A stretch of DNA of 64,000 nucleotides from Phocoena phocoena (lineage: Eukaryota > Chordata > Mammalia > Artiodactyla > Phocoenidae): contig NC_089221.1 of the NCBI RefSeq assembly GCF_963924675.1, positions 137,806,263-137,870,262 of the forward strand, read 5' to 3'. Of the stretch, positions 41,801-56,800 are shown piece after piece. Every line of letters begins with the position of its first letter. Position 1 is the stretch's first letter. The notes beneath the pieces are model-generated. The model saw nothing but the letters and a program-made list of their open reading frames with translations, ran no database searches and was not told the DNA's origin. Made by a program: the position numbers and the translations under genes.

Positions 41801-44800
41801 ATGTGTATGTGGATAGGTGTGTGTGTGCAATATGTATTTCTTATTGTGAGTTATGGTTAAGAAAGCTTGAAAACCTTTGCTCTAGAGGGCAGCCCACAGG
41901 GCCCTGAGCCAAGAAATAGATTGTTATTTTGTGTCTAGAATGGCTTTGTGAGCTTACCCAGATCCCACCCTACATTTTTGTAAACACTGGGATGATTGGG
42001 TGAGTGTGGCAAGGACAAGCAAAGGAGAGAAAACTCAGACGCCAAGCCCCAGGGCAGTGATTGACTCGATAGAGCCTGGGCACCAATGGGAGGACTGAGC
42101 CACTATCACAACCACAAAGCAAGATGACGGCGTGGTGGTCACGGTAGTTTCCATTCCCATTGTAGGAACTGTAGCTGAGGTAGCAGCAATAGACCATTTA
42201 TTGTGTATCTACAATGCAGCAAACCCTCTATTTTGTTCCTTACTTTCCTTATCTCATTTGAATCACACAGTAAAACTTTGGGAGAGCTATTATTACTATT
42301 CCCATTGTAAGGATGAGAGAACAGAGTTCAATCATAGAAAAGCGATTTTATGAGAACTGTTCATCTGGGGCTTTGAGAGAGGCAAAGTGAGGTATGATGA
42401 GTGGCCTTCTCTTGAGAAGTTTCTGTCTAGATAACGAAATGTTAGCTCATGAGCATCTCTGAGGAATGAACCACTTGCCTTCCTTCTTCTAAATCCCCTG
42501 ATTCATCCGTTTTCTCCCCAGCCACAGGCTGTCAGGATGAAGAGGAGTGATAGAATTTTATTCTTTTCCATGCATAGAGCAAGGTACCAGATGGGAAATC
42601 AACCCTTTCAAGGGGAATTTTAATTGAAAACTAGAATATCACACCCAGTTTCGATCAGTCAACACATATTGCCTATGCACGCCATTGATATTTACTGCCA
42701 ACTATTTACTGGTCTCTTACTTACCATGTGCCTAGCTTCATGCTAAGTAACTCATGTACATATTATTTTATAATCAAGCAGGACCTTATGGGGCCTTTTT
42801 GGGGCTGACCTCTCCCCCATATTCCCTGCTTTAGTTCCTTTCTGAAGTACCTAGATAATAGTATCTGATGCACATTTCCTGAGTTGTTTTACAGACATGA
42901 AAACCCCCATCAAATGGAAGATGTTAACTACTTGATGACCATAAGCACATAGCCCCAAGACCTACTGGAGCCTGTGGATTGATAAACCCTGTGACACCAC
43001 CCTGTTCCCTAACCATCAACCAATCAGAGAATTGTGCATGAGGAGATCACATACCCTGCGACCCCTTTCCCTTAGCTGGCCTTTAAAAATGTTTTCCTGA
43101 AACCCATCAGGGAGTTCAGTCTTTTTGAGCACCAGCTGTCCCAGACTATTTGTATGGAGGCTTACAATAAATGCTGCGTTTTCCTTTACTACGACCCAGT
43201 GTCAGTAGACTGGCTTTACTGCACGTGGGCAAGCAGAACCAAGTTTGGCTCAGTAACAATTCAGTCTTCAGAAACACCCTATGGAGAGGGTACTATTTTT
43301 GTGCCCATTTTCCAGATGAGGGAATGAAGGTGTGAGAGGGTAATAACTTGCCTTAGGTGAGACAGCTAATAAATGGTGGGGTTGGACTTTGAGTTCAGCT
43401 CTGCCAGACTGTAGAGCCTGGGCTCTTAACCACCAAACAATCGTGATTCCTCCATGATATCCAAGGTATCACACGTATAAAGTGGGGATTAAATTAAAAT
43501 GTTGATGATCACTCCCTGTCCTTAAAGAGGTTTCAGTACTGTTGAGAAGGTAAGACCTACACAAATGGAAAAATAGTTAATGGTACCTTGCTGCTTTTAT
43601 GCTGCGGTCAAAGGAGTACTAGAAAAAATTCATGGAGGGAGAAATTGCTGAAGCTGAGCTGGGCAGGATGAGCCAGGATTGGATACGCACAGAAAAGTGG
43701 GTTGGTCTCAAGAGTAATTGAGCAGATACTAGACTCCTTGGTTTAGAGCAGAGAGCACAGTTTCTTCAGTTGAATGGAGGGGGTCCCCATTTAAGGACTC
43801 TGAGGCCTTCAGCAAGTTATTTACCTTTCCCAAGCCTCAGTTTCCCCATCTGTGAGAAGGGGATGATATCCATCTCAGAGAGTTGGTGGGAAGATTAAGT
43901 GTACCTAAGTGCCTGGGAAAAGGAGGCATCTACTACCTTCTCCTCTACACACCATATTAAATCCAGTTTCCCAGTAGAGCTGGCTGGCATCTTCCCTTTG
44001 CCATTCCAGTCGAAGATCTTAGAAAGAGCCTTACCTGCTGTGTGAAGCCCTTTACAACACACCTCTGTTTGAGGTTTGTCTCTCCATCCAAGTTGGAGGT
44101 TTCCAGATGACAGATCCCACTGGGGTCCGAGGAAAAGAGGAGGAGTATGTCAGCTGGGATGATCTCATTGCATTGCATTTGGATGAAGTCCCCCACTTGC
44201 ACATCCTTCCAGCACTTCTGCGTGTAGCTCTGCTCTTTTCTGGGGTTGGAGAAAGACAGGGGTCAGAGTGAATGTTAAAGTTCTCCAGAACATGAATGAG
44301 TGAATGGAAAAGGTCCCCCCTGCACCTAATATCCTCCAGTCAGCCTGTCACAGGACTGCTCTGTATTCTACCTTGCCCCAAATGACCACTCTCATCATCT
44401 CTAGAAAAGCGAAGCATGATCTATAGAATCTCATTAGTAAAGATCCCTCCTTATGACCATGTAGACTTTTGATTGACTGTCGGCTATCGACTGGTTGCTG
44501 TTCTCAGCCCTTGCTTCCTAGCAGGAGAAAAAATTTAAAGGAGAAGGTGATTATATAGTCATATTAACATAGTATTCTTAATATACATCACTTCCTAGAA
44601 TACCCAGTTATCACTGTAGAAAGCAGGGTCACAAAAGAATGGAGTGTAGGAAAGACTGCTTCTGGTTATGGGTGGAGAGCAGCAGTGGGAAAGGTGAGAA
44701 TATAGACCACTGTCTAGGAAGATCTGGAGTGGTGCTGAAATAGGAAGCAGGGAATTAGGAAGATGGCACCAGGAACTTTGATAGGATGGGCCCCAAAGTG

Positions 44801-47800
44801 ATCACAGGATCAGAGGGCTAAAGAAATCTGAGAAAATGATGTACTTTCTCTTCCTATCCAATTTATCAAGCTCAGGTAATAACAGGGGCAGCAATTGTGA
44901 ATTTAGCATTTCTACCGTGCCAAGCACTAGGGTGAATTAATACTTCATTTACTTGCATAATAACTCACCGGAGGAGATGTTATACCCATTTCATAATGAG
45001 GAGCTTGAGGGTTCAAGGGAAGTTTCCCAAGGCCTTACAAAAACAGAGCTGGACCCCGAGTCTGGGTCCAACTTGACACCAAACCCAGTTTTCACTGCTT
45101 GAATATCCTACCTCCTGGAAATCATTCCCCTCTTTCCTCTCCAGTGGAATGGCAGCATCAGCTTTTACAGCCCTGGCAGAAGGACTCGCTACTCCCCAAG
45201 GCAATACATTCCGTTGCCAAGAGCCCTCATTTTACGAAATTCTTCCTTCTGATTAGCCAAATATTGAACTAATTCTGATCTCCCAGGCAATCTGATTTAC
45301 TCCATCTTCTACCATTAAAAAAAAAAAAATATATATATATTTTAATGAATTTATTTATTTTATTTTTGGCTTTGTTGGGTCTTCGTTGCCGCATGTGGGC
45401 TTTTCTCTACTTGCAAGTGGGGGCTACTCTTCGTTGCGGTGCACGGGCTTCTCATTGCGGTGGCTTCTCTTGTTGCGGAGCACGGGCTCTAGGCACACAG
45501 GCTTCAGTAGCTGTGGCTCATGGGCTCTAGAGCGCGGGCTCAGTAGCTGTGGCGCACGGGCTGAGTTGCTTCTAGGCATGTGGGATCTTCCCGGAGCAGG
45601 GCTCAAACCAGTGTCTCCTGCACTGGCAGATGGATTCTTAATCACTGTGCCACACAGGGAAGCCCTAAAAAAATACGTTAAAGTATTCATCAGGTGTCTC
45701 CTGAAGCCTTTTGGACTTGCCAAGTCAAATTCAACTTTCCAAGTGCCCTCAATTATTCTGTGTGACACAGTTTCAAGATCTGTCTTAGAGGTGAGGGCTC
45801 TTCTGACTAAGGCTGTGTTTGGAAATGTTCCTCTTTAAATGTGGGATCTGGGACCAAACAAATATTCCACATGTGGTCTTTTAAACTAAGTCCAGCTGGC
45901 TTGCAGCTGGATGCCTCTGAGCCCAGCCAGGCCTGGAGAAGCAGGCTCTCTTTTGCTATTTTTCTCCACTGATGCTGAGCCTCTCTGGGCACGTTACTGC
46001 TTCTGTCTTTGTTGGAATCTGAGCTGCCCTGGGCATGACAAGACCACTCTTCCACAGAGCAAGAGACGTGACGAATTTCACTTTTCTCCTCTGAGTTCAT
46101 AAAAGCCCTTAAGGAGGATAAGGGTTTGACGCCTTTCTCCTCCTTTGGGGGCCCTTTAGAGAAGCCCAAGCAAGCCCTCCTAAGACCCCATTTTTCTTAT
46201 CAAAAAGATCCTTTCAAAGGACTCCTCCGGTTTCCTGAAATAGATGCACATCCATTTGGAAGACTTTTGGAAGGCCAACCAAGGGAAGATCTGATCAGAG
46301 TCAATAAAATAATCAGGGATTACAATTAGGGAGCAGTCTTGTAACTCTAAAGACCCACAGAGTTCTGTGGAAGTGCCCATGCTCTAGGGAGCCCAGTGTA
46401 GCAGCCACTGGTTAACCGTGGGCAGTATCACCCAAACGGGGACCACTTCTGAGCATTTTGTGAGCAGTGCATCTGTAGCATTTTTTTTTTTTTTTTGCGG
46501 TACGCAGGCCTCTTACTGTTGTGACCTCTCCCATTGTGGAGCACAGGCTCCGGACGGCCAGGCTCAGCGGCCATGGCTCATGGGCCTAGCTGTTCCGCGG
46601 CATGTGGGATCTTCCCGGACCGGGGCACGAACCCGTGTCCCCTGCATCGGCAGGCAGACTCTCAACCACTGCGGCACCAGGGAATCCCATCTGTAGCATT
46701 TTAATAATAATAATTCTTTTAATGGAAAAAGGATGTAACAGGTTTCTAAGCACTTTTTCATTCCATCAACTTATTTTAGAGCAGCTTATCATCTGCTCTA
46801 CCTTATTTATTTATTTATTTTACCATGATAAATAGAGACAGTCCCCCCAGATCTGTTTCTCACTGCCATTTCAGAAAAACATTTATCTGTTGATTCAGGG
46901 AAGAATTGTTTTTTTCTTCAGAGCAGCCTTGGGAACACCTGTTAAATGTCCAAATATGAAGCCACTTAAAGAAATTGGAATGGCAGATACTCTCCATTGG
47001 AAAAGGAATCTTGTATGGTGAAGGAGGGAGGCTTTCTCTATTGCTTTTTTTTTTTTTCCTTTTTGAGAGGACACTTAAAAAAAAAGGATCCTTGAATATT
47101 ACAGCAAAATTGCTCCAAGGAATAAAGGATTATCACCCAACTTGTCTTTACTCTTCTCCCCTTTGACTTCTGCCCTATTGGGTAATGCCTTTGGGGATGG
47201 CCCACCATTGGTTGCTTGCTGTAATCTCAGCAATGTGGCGGGTATTGAGATTGGATTTAATGAGAACACCTTCGACTCTGAGCAATATCCTGACTGCCAA
47301 CACTTCCAGAGCACACTGGTTCAAACCAGAATGTTTGCAAAAGCTAGTTGGGAACGCTACATACATAGACATACCGAGGCAAGGCCAATGCACCGCCACC
47401 TGTGAACACTGAAATTCATTCTTCTTCCTTCTAATAAGGGGCTCCACTGCCTATTATGGGATGTAAATTATTAATGGGATGGAAGATGGATGTTATGCAG
47501 ATGAACTTATGAAATATATGTGTGTGTATATATGTGTGTATGTGTGTGTATGTATATATATTTATAAGCAGTCACTTCTGTGAGTTTGGCTGGAGTGCTG
47601 TCTTGTCAATTCCCATAATGATGATAGGTAACGCTAGGTCAATGGAACCACACAAGAAGCTATAAGTCAGACTGGTCTCTGTTTTCTTTCTATTATTCTT
47701 TGGGTCTCTGGGAGGTCCTGTCCAGTACTGCTGTCCCGTTAATAATCGCCTGTCTTTCTTTTAGATGTAATCTTCTCTTCCTTAGGATGACATGCAGTGG

Positions 47801-50800
47801 TGAAGGGACACTCTTCGTCCCTGTTGTAGGCTTACCCTCCCCTAAACAGAGATTGCCCACCTCCGAGTCGTGCTCAAACAGAGGCACATATGCCTCCAGG
47901 CACACATCTTGTCTTGTGTGTCCAGGAGCACTGAAGCTATGGGAACAACATGATTTTTGGGGTGTTCAAAATTTTTTTTTGGGGGGGTGACATAATTTAG
48001 TAATTTAGCTGGTACAAAATTTGAAGAATTATATATTTATATTGACCCAAATGTAGTAATATTATAGAATCAGAGTCAGATTTTATAGGAATTTTGGGAT
48101 AAGAACAAGTGACATCAGGGACATTTCCTTCTTGCACTGGGTTATTCTGTGCCGGTTTCCTGATCCTCTGGGGGCCCACTTTGTCTCCTCAACTGTGGAA
48201 AAGGCAAGGGTGCATAGCTCCGGGGTTGGGGCGTCCAGCCCGAGGAGGTGCTGAGTGGCTGAATCCAGCTGAGGCAGAAAAGCGGCGTGCTTCTGCATTG
48301 AGGGACGCCCAGATGTGGCCACAGCTGGCTGGGAGCCCCTTTGAGGAGTCATTCCCTGGTTAATCCAGCCCGTTCGGAACAGCTGCCCTGGGTGGACACA
48401 TGCACACGCTCCTGGTCATTTCCCTGCTCAGTGAGTCCACACCTGGGAACTGATTGCTATTTTAGTTTTGTGGCATGTTCACTGCTGCTTAAAAATAAGA
48501 CTAATCGACGTGGCTGGGGACGAAGACTCCATCTGGCAGATTCTGCCTTGGGGAGAAATTAAGTGGTGCAGTGCTAAATGGCTTTCTGAGAGGAGATAGG
48601 GCTTATTAAGAGGTAAATAAACAGCAAGAGAGGTTTATAACCAACTGGATCCTGTGAGGAAGCAGGTGAAAGGGGGGGGGATGGAGGAGGAGAAGGTGCT
48701 TAAGCTTCCATTTCTCAAGTGCTATGTGGGTTTTGTAAAAAGGGTTTCAGGGAACTAGAGTAGAGGGCATTTATCAGGCAGCTTAGTTGTCTGTGGGATT
48801 TCCCATTCAGTGTAGGATGATGAGCTGACCGGGGCTGTCCTTCAGGAAGCTGTAATGTCAGGCCCAGGATGGTCAGCATCGCTATCCCAGGGTGAAAGGG
48901 GAAGCCAGTGAGAATGAGTTGCAGTCTAGGGATTAAGAGTGGGTTTGAATCTCAGCTTCACCACTTACTACCTGTGTGACTTGGGGAAGTTACTTAATCT
49001 TTCAGAGACTCTGTTTCTTCAGTTGAAGGTAATACGTGTATTTGCCTCAGAGGGTTGTTGGAAGGATTAGTGACATGACGCATGTAAGGGACTGAGTTCT
49101 TGGTTTTGCACTTAGTAAGTACTTAATGCATACAGGCTTCTTTTATGATGTTGATGACAATGATTGTTAATGTTATGGTGAGGGCTAACCACCACCGCCA
49201 GCCCCAGCATTTTCTTCTTCATGCCATTGGGATGCCCGCTTTATGTCCGTGATGACATTTCATGAATTGGGCTCAGGCACATAATGTGCAAACACAAGGG
49301 AATTAAAAAATCCAAACATTTTCCCCAAGTCCAGAAAAGAAGGACCCAAATTCAGCCCACTGAAGACCAAGGGCTCTGGATGCTGGCTACTGGGCAAACT
49401 CCCAGAAAAATATATCGTTAAGATCAGGGCTGCCCAGCAAGTTCTTTGTGGATGTCGACAAACTAGTTCCAAAGTTTACATAAAGAGGCAAAAGACCCAC
49501 ACTAGCCAACTCGATATTGAAGGAGAGGATGGACACTACCCATCCTCGAGACTTACTATAAAGTTACAGTAATCAAGACAGTGTGGTATTGGCAAAAGAA
49601 TAAACAAATGGATCAATGGAACAGAATAGACAGCCCAGAAATAGATTCACATAATTATAGTCAAATGACTTTTGACAAAGGAACAAAGGCAATACAACCG
49701 AGCAAAGATAATCTTTTCAACAAATGGATATCCACATGCCAAAAAAAAGAAAGAAAGAAAGAAAGAAAGAAGAATCCACAGACCTTACACTCTTGACAAA
49801 AATTAACTCAGAATGCATCACAGACCTAAATGTAAAATGCAGAACTATAAAACTCCTAGAAGACAACATAGCAGAAAACCTAGATGACCTTGGGTGTGGC
49901 GATGACTTTTTAGGTAAACTAAAATAGGCACTATTCATGAAAGAAGTAACTGAGAAGCTGGACTTCATTAAAATTAAAAATTTCTGTTCTGTGAAAGACA
50001 ATGGTAAGAGAATGAGAAGACGAGCCACCATCTGGGAGAAAAATATGTGTTTTGCAAAAGACACGTCTGATAAAGAGTCATTATTCAAAATATAAAAAGA
50101 AAAAACAAACTCAAAACTCAACAATAAGAGAAAAAACAACCCAATTAAAAATGGACAAAAGATCTGAATAGACATCTCACCAAAGAAGATATACAGATGT
50201 CAAATAAGCATGAAAAGAGCTCCACATCACATGTCATCAGAGAAATGCAAATTAAAATGAGATACCACAAAATACCCATTTGAATGCCCCGAATCTTGAG
50301 CGCTAACACCACCAATTGCTGGTGAGGAGGTAGAGCAAGAGGCACTCTCACACACTGTTGGTAGGAATGCACAACGGTACAGCCACTTTGAAAGACAATT
50401 TGGTGGTTTCTTATAAAACTAAACGTATTCTTACCATACGATCTAGCAATCACGTATCCTATTTACCTAAACGAGTTGAAAACTTATGCCATGCAAAAAC
50501 CCACACATGTATGTTTATGGCAGCTTTATTTGTAATTTCCAGAACTTGGAAGCATCTAGACGTCCTTCAGTAGGTGAATGAATGAACTATGGTACATGCA
50601 GACAATGAAATATTATTCATAGCTAAAAAGAAGTGAGCTATCAAGCCAAGCTAAGACATGGAGGGAACTTACATGCATATGGCTAAGTGAAAGAAGCCAA
50701 TGTGAAAAGGCTACACACTGTATGATTTCAACTGTAAGACATTCTGGAAAAGGCAAAACTATGGGGACAGTAAAATTATCAGTGGTAGCCAGGGGTTGGG

Positions 50801-53800
50801 AGGTGGGTAGGGATGAACAGGTGGAGCACAGCTCCAAGAAGAGTCAAGTGTCCTGTAGCTGGTTCAGGAATACTTGGAATGCCCAACTGTCTTTGTCTTC
50901 ACAGCGGTGTGCTCACGTAGAGACAATATCGTGGGGTGGTTAAAAGCTCTGGAGTCATGTGAGCCTGACTAAAACCCAGAACTACTTCTTACTTCTTACA
51001 TACAAGGTAGTGTGACCTTGAACCCACTACTTGACTATATGACCCTCAGTTTATTCATCTATCAAATGGACAAATAAACTGTATGCTACAGGTTAAAGTG
51101 AGAGTTCAATAAGATAATACACGAAATGGCCTTAGAGCAAATGGCATTTACTGCTGCTATTAGTATCATCACAGTTATTATTAGGTTGGAGGAAACAGGG
51201 TCACTGCTGTGGTGATAGCAGAACAGAATCTGTGTGGTTGTCTATTTTCATGAGCTGTCGTAAATGAGGGGTGGGGCTTTGTGGTTGGAGGAGGAGCTTA
51301 GCAAGGGAGAAGGAACTGAAAAGGGAGGAAGGGTCCTGTGGCTTCTGTCCTGACCTGGTCCCACAAAATGGAAATGGAACAGCAGTTAAAGGTTTAGCGT
51401 TAAGTTAAAGTTACGCTAAAGACAACGTGGGCCTGGGGCAGAGGGCAGTGAGCGCAGCTGTGTCCCCGCACCCGCCTGTTTGCTACAGACCACGATGACG
51501 GGAGCTTTAGACTCAGGCAAGCTCCAGAAAGAAACAGCTGAGGCTGGAGGAGTGGGTAGGAGACCCGGACCCCTGGCTTGGATGGAAATATTGGGGGACA
51601 TGAACGTATTAACTATACCTGAGGATGCCCAGATATATCTGGGGAGGCCTGAGTATTAGGGCGGGAAGAATGAAGACCCAGATCAGCAGCTTGGGGCATC
51701 TGTATTTATGTGAATTCATTAACACCCAGAGGCCTAATTGTTTCATGTGTCTTCTACTTTCACCTATGCAATAAGCTTGCTGACAGCTGGGGTGACCCTG
51801 GGTCTTATATCTCCGTACCTACATGGAGTCTGGTATGGTGTCTAGCACACAGGGGAGTGTTCGGGAAATATTCAGTAACTGATTCCTTGTAGATTTGTCT
51901 TGAACATGAGACAGTAGAGGAAAAGCTTTTCCTAATCTTAAGTCATTTTGACGTCTATCTCTTTTTGTTATGGACGCACTAACGGAGACTTCCAAAAATG
52001 ATATCGTAATAATATAATATGATGGATGATATGATGAGATATGATGAGATGATATAATATAATGTATTTAATGTAATGTAATATAATAAACTTATTTGTA
52101 TTAAGTGCCTATAATAAGCCCAGCACTTAACCAACGTTACCACTTAGCTGCCTAATAATGACACACCTTTCATTATTGTTATCTGTGTTTCATAGATGAG
52201 GAAACTTAAGCCCAGAAAGGTTATCTAACTTGCGTAAGGTCACATAGGTGCGCCTGCCAGGACATAGGAGTGATAGCTGTGGGGACTTCATGGCTCAGCC
52301 TGGTCTCTTGGTCCTGTTCGGAAGTGCAGTACTAAGCAGATGACGCCTCAGAAGCTGGCGACATAGACGTAACTGAGGCTGGGTCGGGAACAGGAGCCTC
52401 AGCTTTTGGAATTGTGAGCTCCATAATGGCAAATCAGAGGCTATAAACGCTCATCCGCTCACATACAAATCACGCCTGCTGACACAAGTGCAGAGCTTCA
52501 GGGACACCTGAATTCTTGTTTTTTGATTCTTCCACCCATTGAGTTTGGGGGAGAACCTAATGCATTCTCTCCTGAAATGACAAGCTGAATTGGCCCACAT
52601 AGTTTATGGCCTTCTGTGAGCACAGGGCGAGGCCGTGGGAGTCGGGTGGGCACTTGCAAAGCCGACCCTTTAGAGAGGAGGCTACTTGGCTGGTGCCAAA
52701 TGCAGAGCAAAGACCTGCAGAGTGGATGCAGCAGTCTGCTGGTCTGTCAACTACAGCCAGTGGCACTTTTCATAGTCATGCTTCAAATGACACTGTGATC
52801 CTCTGTTTTGTGCACTTTCAGATTCTTTCCCCAGGCCTATTTTGCTACGTTATTATAGCCTGGAGTCAAATTCTATGGTAAAGCGTTTGTCCTCTTCTAC
52901 ACGGTTCAAAACCCCAGCCAATGATCTGCCTATCTTACTCCCCTTGAGTCAAGCTCATGGTGACGCTTGGCTATCAAGGTTATCGAACTCTCCTTAGTAA
53001 TATTTTAGGCAACATTTTCTGAGGGCTACTGAAAGCCAGGAACTATACTAAGCATTTTACATGCATTACTTCATTTAACAGCTGCAGCAAACCGAGGATA
53101 GAGTTTTAGGGGAAACAATACATATTGTCTTTCGATGTCAGGACGGCCCTGGCAAAGCCTAAATTCTACCCTGTCAATCATTTCATAACCTTTCGGTTTC
53201 CCAGAGGGATGTTATATGGAGGAAAATGATAGTAGAATGGGGATCAAATAGCTACTATATTAAGAGCCACACAAATATGATATTTGAATGCATATTCTAT
53301 GTTAGAAGCTGGGTTGGGAGAAGTGGCTTAGGCTCCGGGCCAGATGAAGCCACCTAAATCCCTCGCCTAAATCTAAATCTTGGTCTGGGTGCGCTCAGGA
53401 GTGCTGTGGAAACGGGGTTAGGGGAAAGAGGTCCAGGCTCTAGAAGGGTTTCCCAAATTCAGATTTTAAATCCTGCCACATACAATAGAAGAGAAATGAG
53501 AGAGCAGAGCATAAGTTTTTGCTTTTAAAACACTGTTACCCTGCCCACTGGTAAATGTGGCTGTGAATGTCCTTGACCTTTGCCAATAAAATAAACAATT
53601 CCTCCCTTGTATGGGTGGGAAATGTAGCAAGAAAGATGATGGCTTAGGTTGGGCCTGACATGGAAAAAATGAGAGTTGAAGTGAATGGAAATTTAAAAAA
53701 CTATGTAGTGCTAATTATGGTGCAGACACTGAGTTAACAGTTTATAAGGATTATTTCATTCAACCCACATGCCCCTGGGAGATAGGTGCTAATACTGGCC

Positions 53801-56800
53801 CTACTTTATACAAGTTGAAATGGCGGCTGCAGTGATCAAGTAAATACAGGTGTCCACACATTTAGTAAGTGGCAGTTCTGAGACAAGCCCGGGTGTGGTG
53901 CCAAGCATCCAGTATGATGTCATGTTTTAAACATCCCTGCTGAGACTGCTTTAAGCACTTTCCTTTGGCACTGCATTGTATAGTTGTTTCTATAGCTCTG
54001 CTACGTTCAAGCCCTCTGACATGTCATCTCACATCTTTTCACAAAATTTACCGTAGAGACACTATGACCATTATTTAAAGATGAGACAAATGGGGACACA
54101 ACTGCCTAAGTGGCTTCATTTAGGTCATGTAGTTAATTGGTGACAGACCCAGGATGAGGACCTCTGGTTTCCTCATTCTCAGGCTTTCCTATGGGGGCAC
54201 CGGCACGGAAGGAAACTGACATACAAATAAAAACAGGCTGCAGGCCAGGCATCTGCCTTCTCCAGCAGAGCTTTCCACAGCTGGGAAACCAGGCCCTCAG
54301 TGCCATGCTGTCAGAAGACTGGCCGCGATCCTGTAGCATCTGGAATTCTTTTTATGTTATAGCAGCCGCCTGACTTACAGAAAAGAGAATCTCCAAGTCT
54401 TGGTAAAAAGTCAGAATTTAAACGTTTCTAGGGAATTCCCTGGCGGTCCAGTGTCTAGGACTCGGAGCTTTCGCTGCCAGGGCCCGTGTTCGATCCCTGG
54501 TCGGGGAACTAAGATCCCCCAAGCCCTGCGGCGTGGCCAATAAAATAAAATAAAGTTTCTGATCGAATCGTTTCTCTCTTAAGCTCCTGCTATCTCTTGA
54601 TCCTGGTCTTTTTGATACCAGCATAAATCACACATACAGCCTTCAGGTGACACGTGGAGAGGCTGTGAGCTGACCTGTTTTCTTTACCTATTTGAATGCT
54701 CATCCTTCAGTGCCCTCCTGAAATGTCACCTCTTCAGAGAAGGCTTCCCTCGGCTGGCTCTGATGTTTTTGGCAGGCAGATGTGTCACTGCAGCCCATGC
54801 ATGACCGTGACCCTTTGTCCACAGGCAAGGGACACTGTAGCTGTTTACAAGTTCCTCATGTTCTCTGGACTGAGAGCCCCTCGAGGGTACGTGGGGCCTT
54901 CCATGTTGATATACACGTACTCCGTTCAGACGTGAGGCTTGCCGAACAGATGAATAATTGTGCGCTCGGCTGCTGAAACACTGGAAGGCTTTTGCTGCAT
55001 TACAACATGGGGACAAAAACCTTCATGGATTCCCTTGGTTCCCACTCCTGCTTTCTTGTTGCCTGTTTTCTGAATACAAATAAAAATATACGAAGCTGGA
55101 TGGAAAAATACAATTCTCTTGCTCGGTATGGTTTCTAGATTCATTAAATTGAGCCCTGGGAGAAACTAAGCTAATACAATTCTGAAGCTAATCTCTCCTT
55201 GAAGTCATTCCATAAATCTGATTAATGGGTCACTTTTAGACCACAAGCACAGTTGCTATATTAAAAGAAAATGCTCTAACAGGATTGTAATTCTGTAGAC
55301 AAGGTTTCTGCTGTTTGCAAAAAGATTCTCTCACAGTATAAACAAGTCTAGGCTGGATGATACATGGGATTAAGGTGAGCAAAATCCTTAGGGTCCTAGT
55401 ATTCAACTGTACAAAAATGAGGACATTTGACATCAGTTTCTCAAATGTGTGAAATTGAGACAAAATGGGTAGAACTAGTGTTTGAGATATAAGCTTTCAT
55501 GTTGCTTCTCAGAAAAAAATTGTCCTCTCAGATCTTGTATTCTTTGCCTGACATACCGTCATGTATTGTGTTGGTCAAAAAGTTCTTTTGGGGTTTTCAG
55601 TAAGATGGGATGACAAACGCGAACAGACTTTTTGGCCAGCCCAATATCTTCAACGTTTGGCAAAAGGAAATGCTCCCTCAGCATCATCACTTAAGATAAT
55701 AATAATATCTAGCATTTTCTATCTTCCTATTCTGGAGTGTTTCATAGAATTAATCCACTTCAGGGTTAGAATACCTTTAAGGATATATATTACAGAATGT
55801 CCCAAAGTGTGTCTCCTCCTGTTAATATGTGAAAAGCAATTCACAAGGAGTCGAGGCTCAAAAATATTTTAAGGTGATGATGTTGAGGACATAGTGGTGG
55901 TCTCTCCAACATGTGTTTCTCCTTCTCTTGGAAAGACCTCATTTTTTAAATCTGGATTTTTCACCTTCCCTGTGTAGCCCATACGCTTTCAGGAAAGTGA
56001 ACCTCATGCTGGGCTCTATGGCTCAGGTATAACCTAATCAGCGTAATCTCATCTCCTGCTCAGAGGGATTGGTTCAGGGATGGGCATGTGACCCACTGGG
56101 GTCACTAAGAGATGAGGAGGATCTGTGGAGTAAGCTTCCTGGACCTTCCAAGAATGCTTCTGGAAGTGCTTTTCTTTCTCCCTTTGTGGGTTATTATATG
56201 TAGATGTGAGGGCTGGAGCTGCTGCAGCCATCTCATTGCCATGAGGGAAATCTACCTGGGGGTAAAGATGACACAGAGGGGGACTGAATGGAAAGGACAG
56301 CTAACTGCTGCAGCTAGAACGCCGATTGGCTGAATGAACCATGCTTGATCACCTGCCCACCTCAGCATATTTGTAGTGACTTAGGAAACAAAGTCTCTTC
56401 ATTGTTAAAATTGTTTAAGTCAAGGTTTCTGCTTCTTGCAGTAGAGAGCATCTCAACTGACACAACAGAATATATATAAAACTGAATCACCTTGCTGTAT
56501 ACTTGAAACTAACACAACATTGTAAATTAATTATATACTTCAATTAAAAATATGAATTTGTATATCCATTATCAATAACCATAAAGTCTTCCCAAGTACA
56601 TATTGCATGATGTGTGCTTTTCTCTTTTTTAAAAAATTAATTAATTAATTAATTAATTAATTTTTGGCTGTGTTGGGTCTTTGTTTCTGTGCGAGGGCGT
56701 TCTCTAGTTGCAGCGAGCCGGGGCCACTCTTCATCGCGGTGTGCGGGCCTCTCACTGTAGCGGCCTCTCTTGTTGCAGAGCACAAGCTCCAGACGCACAG

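Larger units (their letters stand above)
15621..44034. other. ATP10B intron between coding exons 3 and 4 (28.4 kb)
   Basis: The largest intron in the window, made mostly of repeats listed separately. Stretches without recognised features: 17330-18400, 21060-21600, 21660-22600, 27200-29060 (apart from an A/T run at 27632-27658), 34935-36000, 37400-37770 and 38680-40580 (worn DNA transposon-like pieces possible near 39860). No coding exon was seen in it. Confidence 0.85.
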
